From NCBI GenBank assembly GCA_013399895.1, contig VXBA01001684.1, forward strand, positions 186,001 through 250,000: a DNA stretch of 64,000 nucleotides, read 5' to 3'. Position 1 is the stretch's first letter; the number at the start of each line of letters is the position of its first letter. This DNA is from Serilophus lunatus (taxonomy: Eukaryota > Chordata > Aves > Passeriformes > Eurylaimidae). The translations under genes were made by a program, and so were the position numbers. The notes under the pieces were generated by a model, which saw only the letters and a list, made by a program, of their open reading frames with translations, was not told the origin of the DNA and made no database searches. Shown in pieces: positions 1-13,392 of the stretch.

Positions 1-3000
1 GGAATAAGGAGTTTTGAAAATACCTCTGGCTTGTAGCTGTGGGGTCATAGAGTTTAGTACCAGGAAAGGACCACCTTTTTGGGGCAATGAAAGGTAGTTG
101 GCTAGGGATAAGTAAATTCAAAACAGCCTGATTCACATTAGGACATAGGCTGAATGCACTGATGTCTCTGACAATGTCTGGAAGCAAAATTGTATCCATT
201 CTGGTTGCCTTCATGTTGTATACTGTTTAATCTACTTCCATTATTTACTGATTGTCTCCAACTTCTTCTCCCTAGTCTGAATACGTGGGATAATGCTAGA
301 TAGAAAGACAAACCTTTCTTTCAAAATTCAAAAATGTATTGATTCCTCAACTGTCACAGTCTATTTTCTTCACTGTTTGCAAATGGCAGCAGCTGGTGCT
401 AACACAAAGGAACAACCCTGTGAGCAGAAGCACCGTAGCCTTCTAAAGCTAAGGCAGATGAGCTGGGACTAGTTTTGCCACAGGGCTGGAATTGGTGCCT
501 ACAGTTGCCCACCCTGCCCTCCAGCTGTCCATCCCAAGACCTCAGAGAACATTCCTGTGTCTCTGTGATACTCTCTTCACAGTCCTACAATGTTCATCTG
601 ATTCATCAGAGAAGAAAATTTTGAAAGATTGCTGGAGAGGACTGAAGTGGAAACACATGACTCTTTCTATTTTGAGGGGGAAGTCTCCAGTGTATAGGCT
701 ACAATGCACAGCTTGGGGCAGTTATGCCTTCAGTGGCCAGAAGTGTTTTCCCACTGAATGAGTGAGCTAGACCTGTGTGGAATAAAAGAACAGGGTTGCC
801 ACTTGACCAAGTAATTTCTTCAGAACAGATATGCAGTCCATTCTTGCCAAGAAAAAGCACTAAAGTGACTTTTCAAAGTTTTCCCCTCTTATAAGGTCAG
901 CTTACAGAAGAGTTCAGCAAGCTCAGAGCTGTATTTCTTTTCTCTGGATGAATGGCTACTCTAAGTTGCTAGTGAGGTGCAATTTAAGAGAGCTGGTAAT
1001 AGATGTACCAAAGCCTTCTCTGTAGAATCGATATTAGCTTGTACTCATAATAGCATTTCAAACCATCGTGCACTGAAGTCCTGACCATCTGGGCCAGGAA
1101 ATGGCAGTGGGATTAGCATTTCTCCTCTGCTAGCCCCCAGTATGCTACCCTGTGGCTATTACAGCCATCTATTTTGCATTCTGGCTCCCCTGTGATATCG
1201 ACAATAAACAGTAAACAGTGCACTTGGTAATAACTTCTCCAAAGGAAAAGGGGGGAAAAAAACCCCAACAAACCTCAGCAAAAAAGCATAATGTAGACAC
1301 ACTCTGTAGGAGTTTCCAAGATGTTTTGCAGCAGCTACTCAGGCATCAATGCCAAACAAAATTATCTGAGTGGTAGAAAAAAGTCCCCAAACAGCTGCCA
1401 CCAGCTGCAGCAGGCCAAGATAGAAATAATGAACAGAAGATTTTTATTCCTGAGCATTACAAGAAATGGAAGCAGAACTACATAGAATGTCTGCACTTTC
1501 TAAAGACTCTTTCGTTGCACATAATCTTTATAGCAATTTACATACGTCACCATCTGCTGGTACCCTCCATTACTGCATTGCAATCTTATGTTACTCTATG
1601 ACAAGATGATTCATAAAATTCCCATGACTGTGTTTTGAAAGAGTGGATTGAAGATGCCAGTGTAATGAAAATGGTCAAATGGGCATGGAAGCACCAGAGC
1701 TTGAGATTAGTTTGCAAAAGTTCAGCCCATATTTTCACCTGGAGAACAACAGAAGAGGTTTTAGAAAGTCATGCATGGGAATGGGAAAAGGGACTGCCAC
1801 ACAGTGTAAGTTGCTACAGAATGATAGAAGGATTTGTTTAATTGCTTGTTATGGATGAGAGAAGGAATCCAGGGATAAAGATAAAGCAGCACTCAATTCA
1901 GGTTGCTGTCCAGTCCCTAGGATCCTAGTTTCTTCCTTTCCAACCTTTTTGTTTTACATCTTCCCAAGTTTTTGTTCAAACTCCAATCCCGCAGTCACTA
2001 ATTTCAATGGCACTTTTTTTGTTTTTTCTTTTTTAGCAATCTTCTTTGGCTTTTTTTGGGTGATCTTGAAGAATGGCTGGAAGCTCCACCTCATAACTCT
2101 TCTGGACAGTGAATCTGCCTTGTAATGCTTTCCCGTCCAGAGATGAAAACACTCCTTAATTCAATTCTTCACCATGGTTCAGTGCAGTGCTCACAGGCTA
2201 ATATTGTGTAATGGTGAATCTAGGGAGTTTTACAGGCTTAACATAATCTTCCACAAATCAGTCTTTGACTGAAAATATCATGTGCAAAAATGGCACCTTT
2301 GTTCTCCTGTATGCATAGGTTTAATATGTCCACCTACTTCAAGGTTTCTCATTACAGACAAAAAAGTTGCATTTCTAGCTACAGGGAAGTGAATAAAAAT
2401 GGGTCACCCATTAAGAACAAGCTGTGTAATGTTGCCTTCCAGGTAAATTTACACCAATCTTAACTGCAAGTGGGAAGTGGTGTTGGTCTAGGTGAATTTA
2501 CCTTGAAGTGAAACTTTGGTATGTTGTTTTCATTATGCTTTTTCTTTGGAGTAGAAAATGCTTCCTAGATCCAGGGGGAAAAAAAACATGCTTGTTTAGC
2601 AATGAAGGCCAGATTCCAGAGAAGAGCTGAAAAAAAGAAGTGAACAGTAGAACAGAACTCTCAGAGGACAAAATGTCAAAAATGCACCACAATTCCCTGG
2701 TTTTGTGATCTTTCTCATCACCTCTGAAATGCACAAGGTATCTCTCAGTAAGAAAAGGGGAATTTGGGAATTAGATTTTGATGAGGAGGTATCTCTCTGT
2801 AGATTTGGATGGAATATCCATCCTTATACTCAAGATTTGAAATCAGCTGTTAAAAATCACAACTTCAAATCATGTCTTTACTTTAACCATCACTTTATAA
2901 ACATTAGATTGTCTTTGTCCACGTCTCACTGTATGTGTTTTACATGAACTATGTTACTTCACCTTTTTGTAGTTTTTTACATTCAGGAGACACGTTCTAA

Positions 3001-6000
3001 GCTTCAGGTAAGATTCAAAGATAACAGTTAAATTCTGTACTTTAAGGAAAAAGTCACGTTTCAGAAACAGCTTTATCTAAAAAAAGAATTTGAATTTTTC
3101 TGTAGCTTATCAAGTTTCTGTTGTATTCAGGCAAAATGTCACACATTGGCATCTATAGGGAAGCTATTGCCAGTGACCTTTACAGTACCTTGAAAAAGCA
3201 ATAGAAACTTTTTTCTTCCCATTTGATCAAAGAAAGAAAAGAGGAAATAACTTTGAACTCTTTCATTAGCAGTTGAATCTTCACTTGCTTCTTAAAAACA
3301 GTCCTTCTCCAGAGCAGGTAACAAGAATCCCAGTTAAGGGAAATACACTAAATAAATCTATTAAATGATGAAATGCTGAGAAAAGCTGCATTGTTAGTGG
3401 CATTTGAAGACCCAGGTCTTTGCAAGCTCAAATATTTTCCTTTCTCTTCATGAGACCCTCCACACAGAGCAGCATAACTATGAGTGCTCCACTGTTCAAA
3501 ACCAAAATTAAGACGGGTTTGCACAGCGTTTTAGATTAAACAAGAGAAATTGTTAGGTAATTAAATCCTAATGATTCAAGCTGGGTGCTTATGTTTTGGA
3601 TTACTTGCTTAATAATGTTAGCATTTAAATGGTCAGCTTTGAAGTTAACAAACAGCCCATTAAAATGCAACTGGGGAGTTGTGGGCTCTTTGGGTGCCAT
3701 TGTTTCAGTCTGGCTGGCTGCAGACTCAACAAAACAACAGTGATGGGATTTACATACCGAAGACTATTTTTGCAATTGGAAGGGCTAAAAGTTTTTTTTC
3801 TTTTAATGAAAGCTCTTATTATTGAGAACACAGCATGTGGGAAAAGCTTAAATCTACTCATTTTCTTCTGAATCCTGGGATTTCTATTGTCCCTGCTGAC
3901 CGCTTAAATACAATTCAGTTGGTTCCCAAGCTCTGTACAGTGATCATCCTGCTGCAGCCATCAGATTTCTGATTCAACCAGAGTTCTTCCAGATTCTATC
4001 AGATTCCTGACTCCGAAATGGTGTTGCTGGAATATTTGCAAGGGTTAATATAAAAATGCACTCCTGACAGTGAAAGTTAAAGGACCTTCAGTGATGAAAA
4101 TTGCATCACATAATGAGAAATTTTCAAAGCAGTGGCTACTTAAAGGACAGAAAGAGATATTTGTCAATACAACAGAATATTACTCAGGATAACAGGCTGC
4201 TGTAGATGCAAGAATAGCACAGCAAAGCCAAAGCATTTATGGAAAATAAATGGCATGTTTCAGCTCAGGTTCATTCTTCTTCAAAGTGCACAACACTGAT
4301 CCTGTGGCCATGGTCTGTTATTCTAAATCATTGACGTAGACTTAGTTATTTTCTCTAATAGAAGTTGATATGGGAGTTACTGTGGCACTGTAAACCTTTT
4401 GCATTTGGAGTGCCCCTGAAGAGAAAGGCATTGTGGATTTCAGTGCCTGGGTTTCATCAAATGTTTTGCTATCTCTACTGTGACTGCTATTCCCAGTACT
4501 TTCCATGTGGTGTTAACCAAGGAGAGCTAGTTTTGTGCTATCAAAAGACGAGTGCTGTGACAGTTTGATGTTTCTTGGTGGCAACTGTAAATATCGACAT
4601 TTTAGTGAATACCACAGTGGGAACTTGATGCAACACATTAGAAGTAATGGGGCTTTTTCACTGAATTTAAAGTGAATAATTTCAGGCCCTGTTTGGTGCA
4701 TTAGGAGGAGGACATCTGTTCTTAAATTGGCTTTGTTTTGTGATGTCTTCAACATGATGTATACACGCCAGAACAACCTCCTAGTAAAACTACATTAATT
4801 CTTGGTTTTGATCTTTTGTGGCCTGCTAAAGGGCTTATTAAAAATACCAGAAAATATGTACTGTTACATCTCAGATCTTAATTGAAGAAATAGGTGGTCT
4901 GGATGTTTAACAAAGACTTCTGTGTACCAGAAATATGAAATAGTGAAATAGTTCTTAGCTAGAAACATAAAATTGCACTAAACCAGTTTAATTCAGTTTT
5001 TCACTTGCAATCTTCATGTTCATGATGTCATTTCTGTAATTATTATAGTTGGGTTTTTTTTCTGAGAATATTAACTAGAACATAGCTATTTATTTTGGTC
5101 TCGTGTTCCATCCTGTGTTAACTTAGGGAGACTACCTCTTAAAGGATATTTCTACATCTTGACACCCACACATGACATGACCAGCAAAATGATGGTCATT
5201 TTAATGCTGCGTGGGCTGCCTGTAGCTGTACAAATGAGCACAGATTTCGTCCTCTGTATTTTATGAAAAGGCTGAATGCAATAAGTTAGCAGGTTTGTAA
5301 AAATGAAAAAAAAAAACCCACACATAAAAAAATAAATCCAAAATACAATAATGATATAGGTAAAGGAAGATCAATAGTATGGTTAAAGCACTAGCATCCC
5401 ATTGGTTTTTTTCCAAGTGTCCACAGCTGTTATAGTGAATGTTTGATGATTTTTTTCAACTAGCAAAATTTTATGTAGCCCAATTTTAACTGAGTAGGTG
5501 ACTGAGTCATGTAAAGCCTGCTTTTCTGACTTTTTTTTTTAATAAGGACATTGACAGCATACAATCAGCTCTGTGACCTGATGCAAGGACAGTCAGCAAA
5601 GTAGACACGTCTATCAAAATTTTCCAGACATCTCCTTTGAACAAATTATCTTCACAGTTCCCCCCATCCTGACTATCAGGTAATTAGCTAGGAGATCAGT
5701 ACAAATCATATGTGATTTTTAAGCTAAAAAGCATCTCTCTGTTATTCCTGAATAGTTTGGATCTTCTGCTTCTGTTATAGCTATATGCCGAAGAGCATCA
5801 GTTAAGGGTACACAGAAAAGTTTGCTCTGCCTAGCTTAGGCCCTATATATAAATTTGGCTATTTGCCTTAGTGAAGATTATGCCATCTGCATCTTGAATT
5901 CAGCCTCAAAAAAATTCTCCTAGAGAAGCTGATGGCCACTTTTTAGTGCAATGTATTTACTTTTTGCCATATATGATGATTTAGTCTATTTCTGGCACTT

Positions 6001-6914
6001 AAGAATATATGAACATTAATTTTGAACAATTTGGCAATCCTGTTATATTTACTACAGTTTCTCTGACATTATAAATGGCCACTATATGGATTACATAAAT
6101 AATACAGATCACTGCAGTTTTTCTGTACTTAAGATTTATTATTATGTATTGCAACATTTTAGAAAGGCAATCACAAACTGTGGTCTGCCTCTGAGTTCCA
6201 AGAAAGGCCAACCACAGACTAACTCTGCCTGTCTGCCTGCCAAAACCACGTGATATATTTCATGTTGAAGCTGGAAACTGCTGCACTGGCTTCCATAGCA
6301 CTTTCTCATGAGTAGACGTCATTCCTGGGTTCCTATTCCAAAGATGCAAATTCTTTGTTTTGCAGCACCTTGATGGGGGGGACTGCAGAAGCTTTTCAGG
6401 ACCACCTGAGCACGTCTGTTTTTCTTAGGATTCTTCCCAGACAGATAATTTTTAATACACTCCACTGCTGATATATTTATCCACTGAATAACTAGTGTTC
6501 TCTACACCGCCTCTTCTTCAAGTCCTTTCTCCTGAGTCAGAAAATCAGACTGTAGGATTTAAACAGCTGCTGGGAAGAAGTGATAAAAAAACACTCCAAT
6601 GAGCAGCTTTCAGGTGGGAAGATACAAACAGTCTGTGAAAGTGTGGCTGCATGGCATCCAGAAGTTTCTCTTGCTAAATTTGCTCATAGATGTACCTGGA
6701 TGATGATGTTTTACTGTAGAAAATTTACAATGCTTTTCAGAAAAGAGGCCCTATTGGCCTTCCTATGCCTCAAAGTTCTGCCTTGAGCATGTCCCAGGCT
6801 CTCTCCAAGGTGAGTCCTGGATTTCCATGTTTATGTGGTGAATTGTGGATTCAAAAAGAATCATTTTAAGTTCTTAGGAATTGGGAAAGCAGAGTTGTAA
6901 GAAAAGTAGAGTGT
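1..6914. other. Intergenic, no gene seen
   Basis: AT-rich unique-looking sequence downstream of CDH2. Only short chance open frames on both strands. No RNA gene or clear repeat recognised apart from short homopolymers. Confidence 0.75.
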
Positions 6915-7260
6915 CTATGAAATTAGAAATAGAATAGTTAGAATAGACACTACAATATTCAAAAGATAGCAGTTAAGCAAACATTCTAAGGTCATCAAGG
7001 TCTCCTGAGGCTCCGTGGCTAAGCAACCATGCAGCAGGTGGCTGGGGGCAGGGAAAGGGAAGAACTCTGGCTTCATCCCTGTCCATGTCTGGGCGGGGAG
7101 AAGGTGGGGAGTGGGGAGGGATCTTGGGATAAGAACCAATCAAAGGCCATGGGAACATGCACTGTGGAGGGGGTATTTAAGATAGATTGATCCAGTGGGA
7201 CGGGGAGGGAGAGGGAATTTACCTAGAGTCAGCCTAGGATAGTATGGTTCCGCACAAGTC
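6915..7260 (+). mobile_element. Possible LTR fragment (promoter-like GC-rich patch)
   Basis: A GC-rich island in AT-rich surroundings containing G-rich runs (ggcggggagaaggtggggag), a CCAAT box (aaccaatcaaagg, about 7134) and a TATA-like gggtatttaagat (about 7171), in promoter order and spacing. This is typical of a retroviral LTR U3, but no R/U5 or ends were identified. It could instead be an unrelated promoter. Confidence 0.35.
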
Positions 7261-8790
7261 CCATTACAAAACAGTTTAACATTCAGACCTTAAAGAAATA
7301 TATATATATAGGCATCCCTTCATCTGCCTTATAATACACAGAGATGCAAACCAATTCATATACAGTCAAAACTTGCCAAAAATTTTGTCACCAAACCTGT
7401 AGTAATCACAATTTTTAAATAAACTGGCAGCTCTTAAAATACAAATTTCTATGTTTTCGATTTTATTTAAAGTGGAAAAATCATACTAAAATTCTCCTGA
7501 TGTTTTATAGTTTACCCAATCTTAACAGAAAACTCAAAGAGATGTCAACAAAGTCTGTTCGTCCACAAAACACACTTTTAAAAATCCAAATTAAGTGCTT
7601 CAAAATGTTACTTTCTAGGGTAAGGTTATGGAATATCAACCCAACTATATTCTCACTGGAGGCAATGGAATGGTTGGCATTGGTCTCCGTGCAAATGGTT
7701 TAGTAGGTCTAACAGTTGCTGCATTGCGCATAACAGGTTAAAATGTGCTCAGAAAGCAGAAAGATTGAATTTTCCATGCCCTTCTCTCCCTCTGCTTCTT
7801 CAGATGACTAACTCCATCACTTTCTACCTGGATGTTGTCCAGTGCTTTTGTCATTTTGGCCAGGTATCTCCTGGTTCCGCCACCATTCTTTACTTACCTC
7901 TGCCATGAGAAAATTTGCAATGTCTTTGTGCAAAGTGGCTGGTTCTCAAGGTGTTATCCATTTGGAATCACTAGTGGCTGGAAATTAAGCCATTAAGTTT
8001 TAAAGAAGAAACCTTATGAACAGCTTATTTATCAGTTTAGGAAGATGGAGGTAAAATGGGAGAGGCCGTGGACCCAGAGGAAAGCTGTGGCCTTTGGAAT
8101 ACCTGTAGTACTGATGTTAGTGACGCCTGCTGTGGAGGAGAGCCCCCCACTGTTGTGTGTGATAGTTGAGAGGGAAACCAGCTGTGCCTGTGACATTAGG
8201 GCCCATCTACAATTGGACAAACATATCAAAGGGCTACATCAGATTCTGAAAAGCAGAACTACTTGAAGTAATTCACTCTGCTGCTGCCACTCTGTTTTGA
8301 TTGATATGAACAAGTCTTATCTTCAAAAATATATACAGCTTAAAGTGAGTATTTCTATAATCACTTCAGATTGCATCTTAGAATGGAAGGCAATTTTTCC
8401 TTCTCTCTACCCCTCCTCCTCCTCTCATGTTCTCTCCAATTTGGAAAAGTCTTATGCATGGCTAAAACATATGCTAAATGTGGGAGGAAAAAGCTACCTT
8501 TCAAATCTCTGTGTCTTTGATAGCAAGCAGCTGTATATATCCCTCTTCTTTAACAGTATGAATTAAGGATGAAGAACTACTACTCCAAAATCTCTTACCT
8601 TTTGACAGCTCATTTTTGTGTGTGTTGGCTATGGTTGTCAGCAGCAGTTTGTTAAGTTTGAAAGAATATTTGGTAATAGAGGGAAGTGCCATCTTTTTTT
8701 TTTTTTTTCCTTCAAAGAAAAAGAAATCCAGGAGGAGAATGACTGTGCTGGCCATGTACATCTATACATGTATTTTCAGTTTGGCTCATC
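7261..8790. other. Intergenic, no gene seen
   Basis: AT-rich, with a short (AT)n at about 7302-7312. Nothing else recognised. Confidence 0.75.
8694..8708 (+). repeat. T homopolymer
   Basis: 15 T bases, about 80 bases from the SINE but not joined to its tail. Confidence 0.9.
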
Positions 8791-8925
8791 TGAATCACAG
8801 GATTTTTGGCATTGGAAGAGACCCACAAGGACCAACAAGTCCAACCCTTATGTGAATGGGCCATAGTGGGATCAAAACAACTTTAGTGTTATTAGCACCG
8901 AGCTATTCTGAGGACTCTTGCAGTC
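8791..8925 (-). mobile_element. tRNA-Ile-headed SINE with CR1-like tail (TguSINE1-like)
   Basis: On the minus strand the head reads tagctcggtgctaataacac, matching the anticodon arm of tRNA-Ile (AAT), then a degraded B box (tttgatccc) and an acceptor-stem-like tatggccca. It passes straight into a CR1-like tail (gggttggacttgttgg, then gtgggtctcttccaat) ending near cctgtgattc. This tRNA-Ile/CR1 fusion is the known layout of the passerine SINE TguSINE1. The A-box half is eroded, so the 5' edge is approximate. It is not a working tRNA gene. Confidence 0.72.
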
Positions 8926-10332
8926 CTTATTCAACATTACAGATCTTGCAAGGCTCTAAAAGGCAGAGTTGCACACTCAGGGATAGAATCCCTACCTCTA
9001 TCAGCCTCATTATGAAGATTCAGCTCTTGGTTCAGATATGACAGCAGTTCTAGGGACAACACTTTTTCAACATGTATTAAGCTGATTTTTAGGACAGCCA
9101 AAAAAGATTTTGGTTTTCAAAGCTGTTTCTAACAAAATAACCCAAAACCCTCTAAATATCAAAAGCTGACTACAAAAGCTTTAGGGAGAACAAAACAAGA
9201 GACCAATAGCCAAAGGAGGATATAAAAATGCAGCAGACTTTGATGAAGGAGAAAAGTCCCCTAAAATGACAGCTGTATTTAAAAATAAAGAGGAAGAAAG
9301 TAGGCAAAGAAATAAAAAGAACTGACTCTAGGTTAAAGATGATTCACAGAGGTTGATCAACCATATTCAATTGCCCTGCTGGTGGTCTTTAAATAAAGGT
9401 CAGACAAAAGTGTACCAAAATCCACAGGGGGATTATTTAAATGCTTATCTAAGACAATGGGTTGCCTGTGGGAGGTAGTGCTAGTTTCATTATATTTCTA
9501 ACAGTGTTTAATTAATTTATTATTGCATTTGGAGTTATTCCTTTCTCAGAGAATTTTCAGTCTTTTTCTACTGTTTAAAACTCTCTTCCATATGCATTTC
9601 TCCCCAGAACTGCAACAGAAACACAGATTTTTGAGTTTAAATTCTATATCTTCATCTTTGTATCTTATCAAAGTTCTCAGGCCTCTCCAATAAGCTCCTG
9701 TGCAAACAATCAATCAAAATATTACCCTCTGCTCCATTTGTCAATGCTCATCTTCTGCCCCTGATATTGAAGCAACGTGTCATGCACTCCATGCACTTCA
9801 GAACCTTGTCATTCCAAGATTGATGATGAAATCATGACTGTTTACCCTTTGGCAAGCTTAGTTATCAAGCATAAGGTGACAAAAATATTTATCTAGAAGG
9901 GTCCGCTGACCTTTTGTTCCCACAGAAGTTGGATAATTGGAAAACATGTGCAGTAATACAGTCTGTATGGCTGCACAAGCAACAGAAGGCTGTGCGGCTT
10001 CTGAATGTAATCTACGTCCATTGAAGAAAACCTTTTGTAGCCGAGACAGCATTGCTGTGTATTCGTCCTGTTCCTGTAACACATGACAATGCTTTAAATC
10101 ACATATGCAAACTTACGGACAGTTTTCCAGTGGTTGAGAATGCACAGCAACTCTTTGCTAAAATACCCCATCTCCTTGCCCAAGTCAGCCTTCCAAAAGA
10201 CAACCCTGTGTATGACTGTAGTTCATCCACAATATTTTTCCCCAGTCTTGCAGCTCAGACCTGTCCATGGCTTCATGGCTGGACCATTTAAAGGCTCTAG
10301 ATACAAGTCTTCAGCCTTCCTGTAGCTAAAGG
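8926..10332. other. Intergenic, no gene seen
   Basis: Unique-looking sequence between the SINE and the CR1. No coding or RNA signal recognised. Confidence 0.75.
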
Positions 10333-10678
10333 GGGAATACAAGAGAGCTGGAGAGAGACTTTTTACACAGACAGATAATGCTAGGGCAAAGGGAAATGGA
10401 TTTTAATTGAAAGAAGGTAGGTTCAGATTGGTTATTAGCAAAAAATTCCTAATTGTCAGTGATGTGAGACACTGGAACAGGTTGCCCAGAGAAGATGTGG
10501 ATGCACCATTCCTGGAAGTGTTCAAGGTCAGGTTGGATGGTGTTTTGAGAAATCTGTTCTAGTGGGAGATAACCCTGCCCATGGCAGAAGGGTTTGAAAC
10601 TAGATAATCTTTAAGGTCTTTTCCAACCCAAACCATTCGATGATTTTAAGATTCTATATGTTTTTAAGATTCTATGCA
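10333..10678 (+). mobile_element. CR1 non-LTR retroposon, 3' end
   Basis: Sense CR1 on the plus strand, with gacactggaacaggttgccc, ttcaaggtcaggttggatgg and ttccaacccaaaccattcg, then a terminal short repeat (gattttaagattctat twice). Truncated at the 5' end, as most avian CR1 copies are. No coding capacity. The 5' limit is approximate. Confidence 0.92.
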
Positions 10679-12488
10679 TATGTGAGCGTAATGGCCTTAT
10701 GAAGGAGTTGTTGCACTTCTTCAAGTAAGCAGCTTAACACCCATCGGTTTTGATATTCAAAAGGGACCTGCAATTAGCCCACACAGATCTCCTTTAGCAA
10801 CTTGTTCTCATGTTTATTGGGTACCCTTCAGCTCAGCGCTCTCATAACATAAAAGCAGCTCATCCCCAGCACTCAGCACCATCAGTCACCTCACTGCTGC
10901 AAGCATTGAGGGGTTGGAGGACACTATTGAACAGCTGCTGTCTCTTCTCATCTGACATGATAAAAAATGGAGGGGAAGAGCACTCCATGAGAAACATGGA
11001 GGTAGCTGCTGCTTGGCTGATTGCCACCCTCCTATCCCATTGTTTTGTCCACTGTTGTATACAGGATTTGAGATCATTGGATGTAGCACGTCTCAAGTTT
11101 TTCTCTCAGCAATAAAGTTGCTGCTCTCTGCAAAAAGCAGATTGAACTATTCCTAAAAGTGCCAAAGCTAAGCTTGGCTTGAGGAAAGTCTGGTACTAAG
11201 AAGGAGAAGGTATTTTTTAGGAGTATTGGTGTCTAAAGTGAGCCTTGGTTTGTGAGGAAGAAAGTAGATTGAATAATTCTTTATAATGTGGCTACAAAGA
11301 GCAAGGACCTTGATGTCTTGGAAGAGTTAGATGTTTAATTTAAGCTGGCACACGTATTGTAGGGTCTAACTGGAACTTTAAAGACAAAAATTCTCAGGGT
11401 GTGAGCAATCCAGTCTCCATTATCATTACTGTGAGTTTAACCCTAATTTTGCACAGGGCCTGAAATGGGAGCACTGTTGGTTCCTTGTACTACTCACTGC
11501 AATATGAATATATAAGAAGCACACACATACAGACCTACTTTAGGATTAAAACTACTCTGAAAATTGTCCTTTAAGGCAAAATTTGTTTCATAATATGTGA
11601 GTACTGTAGGAAACATCTTTTTCTTTTTTCTTTTTTTTTTTTTTTTAACAGAGAATATGTATCTTTCAAAGAACAGTATTTGATATGAATTATTATTAGC
11701 TGAAAACGATAATTTGTCTAGTGATGCATGCTCACTTTCTGGCTCTAAATTGTCTCTGCTCCCTGAAAGCACCAATCCCACAGTAATTCAGAATGCAGGC
11801 TCTGCTAATATTATGCTTGATGCACATATTTATCTATCTGATAATTATGCTTAAAATAAGGAAGGGGAAAAAAAAAAAGGCTGACTGAGAAAGAGTTCTG
11901 ATCAAATGCTAGAGGCGGACACAGTCCAGGTCTGCTAACACACAGGTTTAGAAGAAAACAGAAAGATAAAATGCAATTTTATATTTTATTCAGTGCTGTT
12001 TATTCAGCTCTTTTCCCTAAGAATCATTATCAATATTCTGAAGTTATTTATACTTCCATTTCTGATGGAACTTGGGCTTGGTCAGCAAATCTTTTCCAGA
12101 ATAAAGCATTATCTCTTTTTTATATTTGTTCACAGATGTTTTAGGATGAGATATTGATTATCCTGCAAATAGACAAGAAAGCATTTGCTTTTGAACCAGA
12201 GGGTTGTTTTCCTCATTACAGCTCTAAAACACTTGCTGGTTTTTTAAACCTTTTCAATCCCCTGGTTCTGTTTCATCAGCTTCCCTTCAGGGTTGCTTTT
12301 TTTGGCCTCTCCTCTCTCAAATCCTTAAGGTTGAAAAATTCCTAGAGTATTTCTTTTTATTTTATTCATGCTGCAGAGAGCTGAGAAAACCAAGGCACAA
12401 GTGTGTGTGTTTCTGTACATGTTTTGAAAAGTTAATGATGCTGTTAATGATACTGTCACTCAAATATTATTGATGATATGTTTTTGCA
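10679..12488. other. Intergenic, no gene seen
   Basis: Holds a somewhat GC-richer patch at 10810-11130 ending near cagcaataaagttg, which could be the end of an unrecognised repeat. Otherwise AT-rich. Confidence 0.7.
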
Positions 12489-13392
12489 GTGGGCTGACCT
12501 TGGCTGGCCACCATGTGCCTACCCCGCTGCTCTTTCACTCTCTCTCCTCAACAGATGGGGAAGAAAAGAGGACAGGGTCACAATACAGACAGGGACTTAC
12601 TCAACAATTACTGTCATGGGTACAACAGATTCAACCTGGGGAAAATGGATTTAATTTATTGCAAATTACAGTAGGGTATTGAGAACATCACACAAAACTA
12701 AAACACTTTCACCCATTCCTCCTCCTTTGTAGGCTCATTTTCACTCCTTCACTCCTGACTCTTCTACTGGAGGAGACAGGGAGGGAGAAATTGAGGTTGT
12801 GGTCAGCCCATAATATTTCATCTCTGCTTCTTCTTCCTCTGCATTCTTCCCCTGCTCCCTCGTGGGGTCTCTCCCATAGTGTATGGTTCTTCAAGTGCTA
12901 CTCAATCATGGGTGCCCTATGGACAGTCGCTGCTGACAGAAAATATGCTCCTGAAAGGGCTCCTCTCTGTGGACTGCAGCTTCCTTCAGGGCATGTTCAC
13001 CTGCTCCTCCGTGGTTCTCCATGGGCTGCAGGGGGACAATCTGCTCCATTATGTTCTTGTCCAAGGGCTCCAGGAGAATCTCTGCTCCAGCACCTGGAGC
13101 ACCTCCTCCCCCTCCTTTCTTTCTCAGCTTGGTGTCTGCAGGGCTGTTTTTCACACATTTTTTTGCACTCCTTTTTCTCTCACAGCTGCTGCACCACATT
13201 TTTTTATTCTTCTTAAATATAATAGAGGTATCAACAGCTCTGCTGAGGGACTCAGTTTTGGGCAGCAGCAGATCCTTCTTTGAACCAGCTGGAAATGTCT
13301 CTGGCCCACATGGGGGGCAACTCCTGGTTTCTTTTCTCAGAGGCCACTCCCACAGCCCTGCTTGCTATCAAAACTGTGCAACACAAACCAAA
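12489..13392 (-). mobile_element. Avian LTR-like interspersed repeat
   Basis: About 0.9 kb, GC-rich against an AT-rich background. The plus strand opens with gggctgaccttggctggcc, a start I recognise from a high-copy avian LTR-type repeat, and ends in a part resembling accactcccacagccctgct. Read on the minus strand it has a TATA-like attatatttaag near 13211-13222. The middle shows degenerate subrepeats of the form ctgctcc...tgg...gggctgcag. Short open frames on both strands (up to 147 codons) belong to the repeat. Exact family not named because I cannot confirm it. Confidence 0.7.

Noticed and set aside
8840..8915. A functional tRNA-Ile gene
   Set aside because: The D arm and A box are lost, the B box is degraded and the sequence runs directly into a CR1-like tail, so it is a SINE head.
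10810..11115. 101-codon plus-strand frame ending near an AATAAA as a gene
   Set aside because: No splice or domain support, and open frames on the opposite strand overlap it; more likely an unrecognised old repeat.
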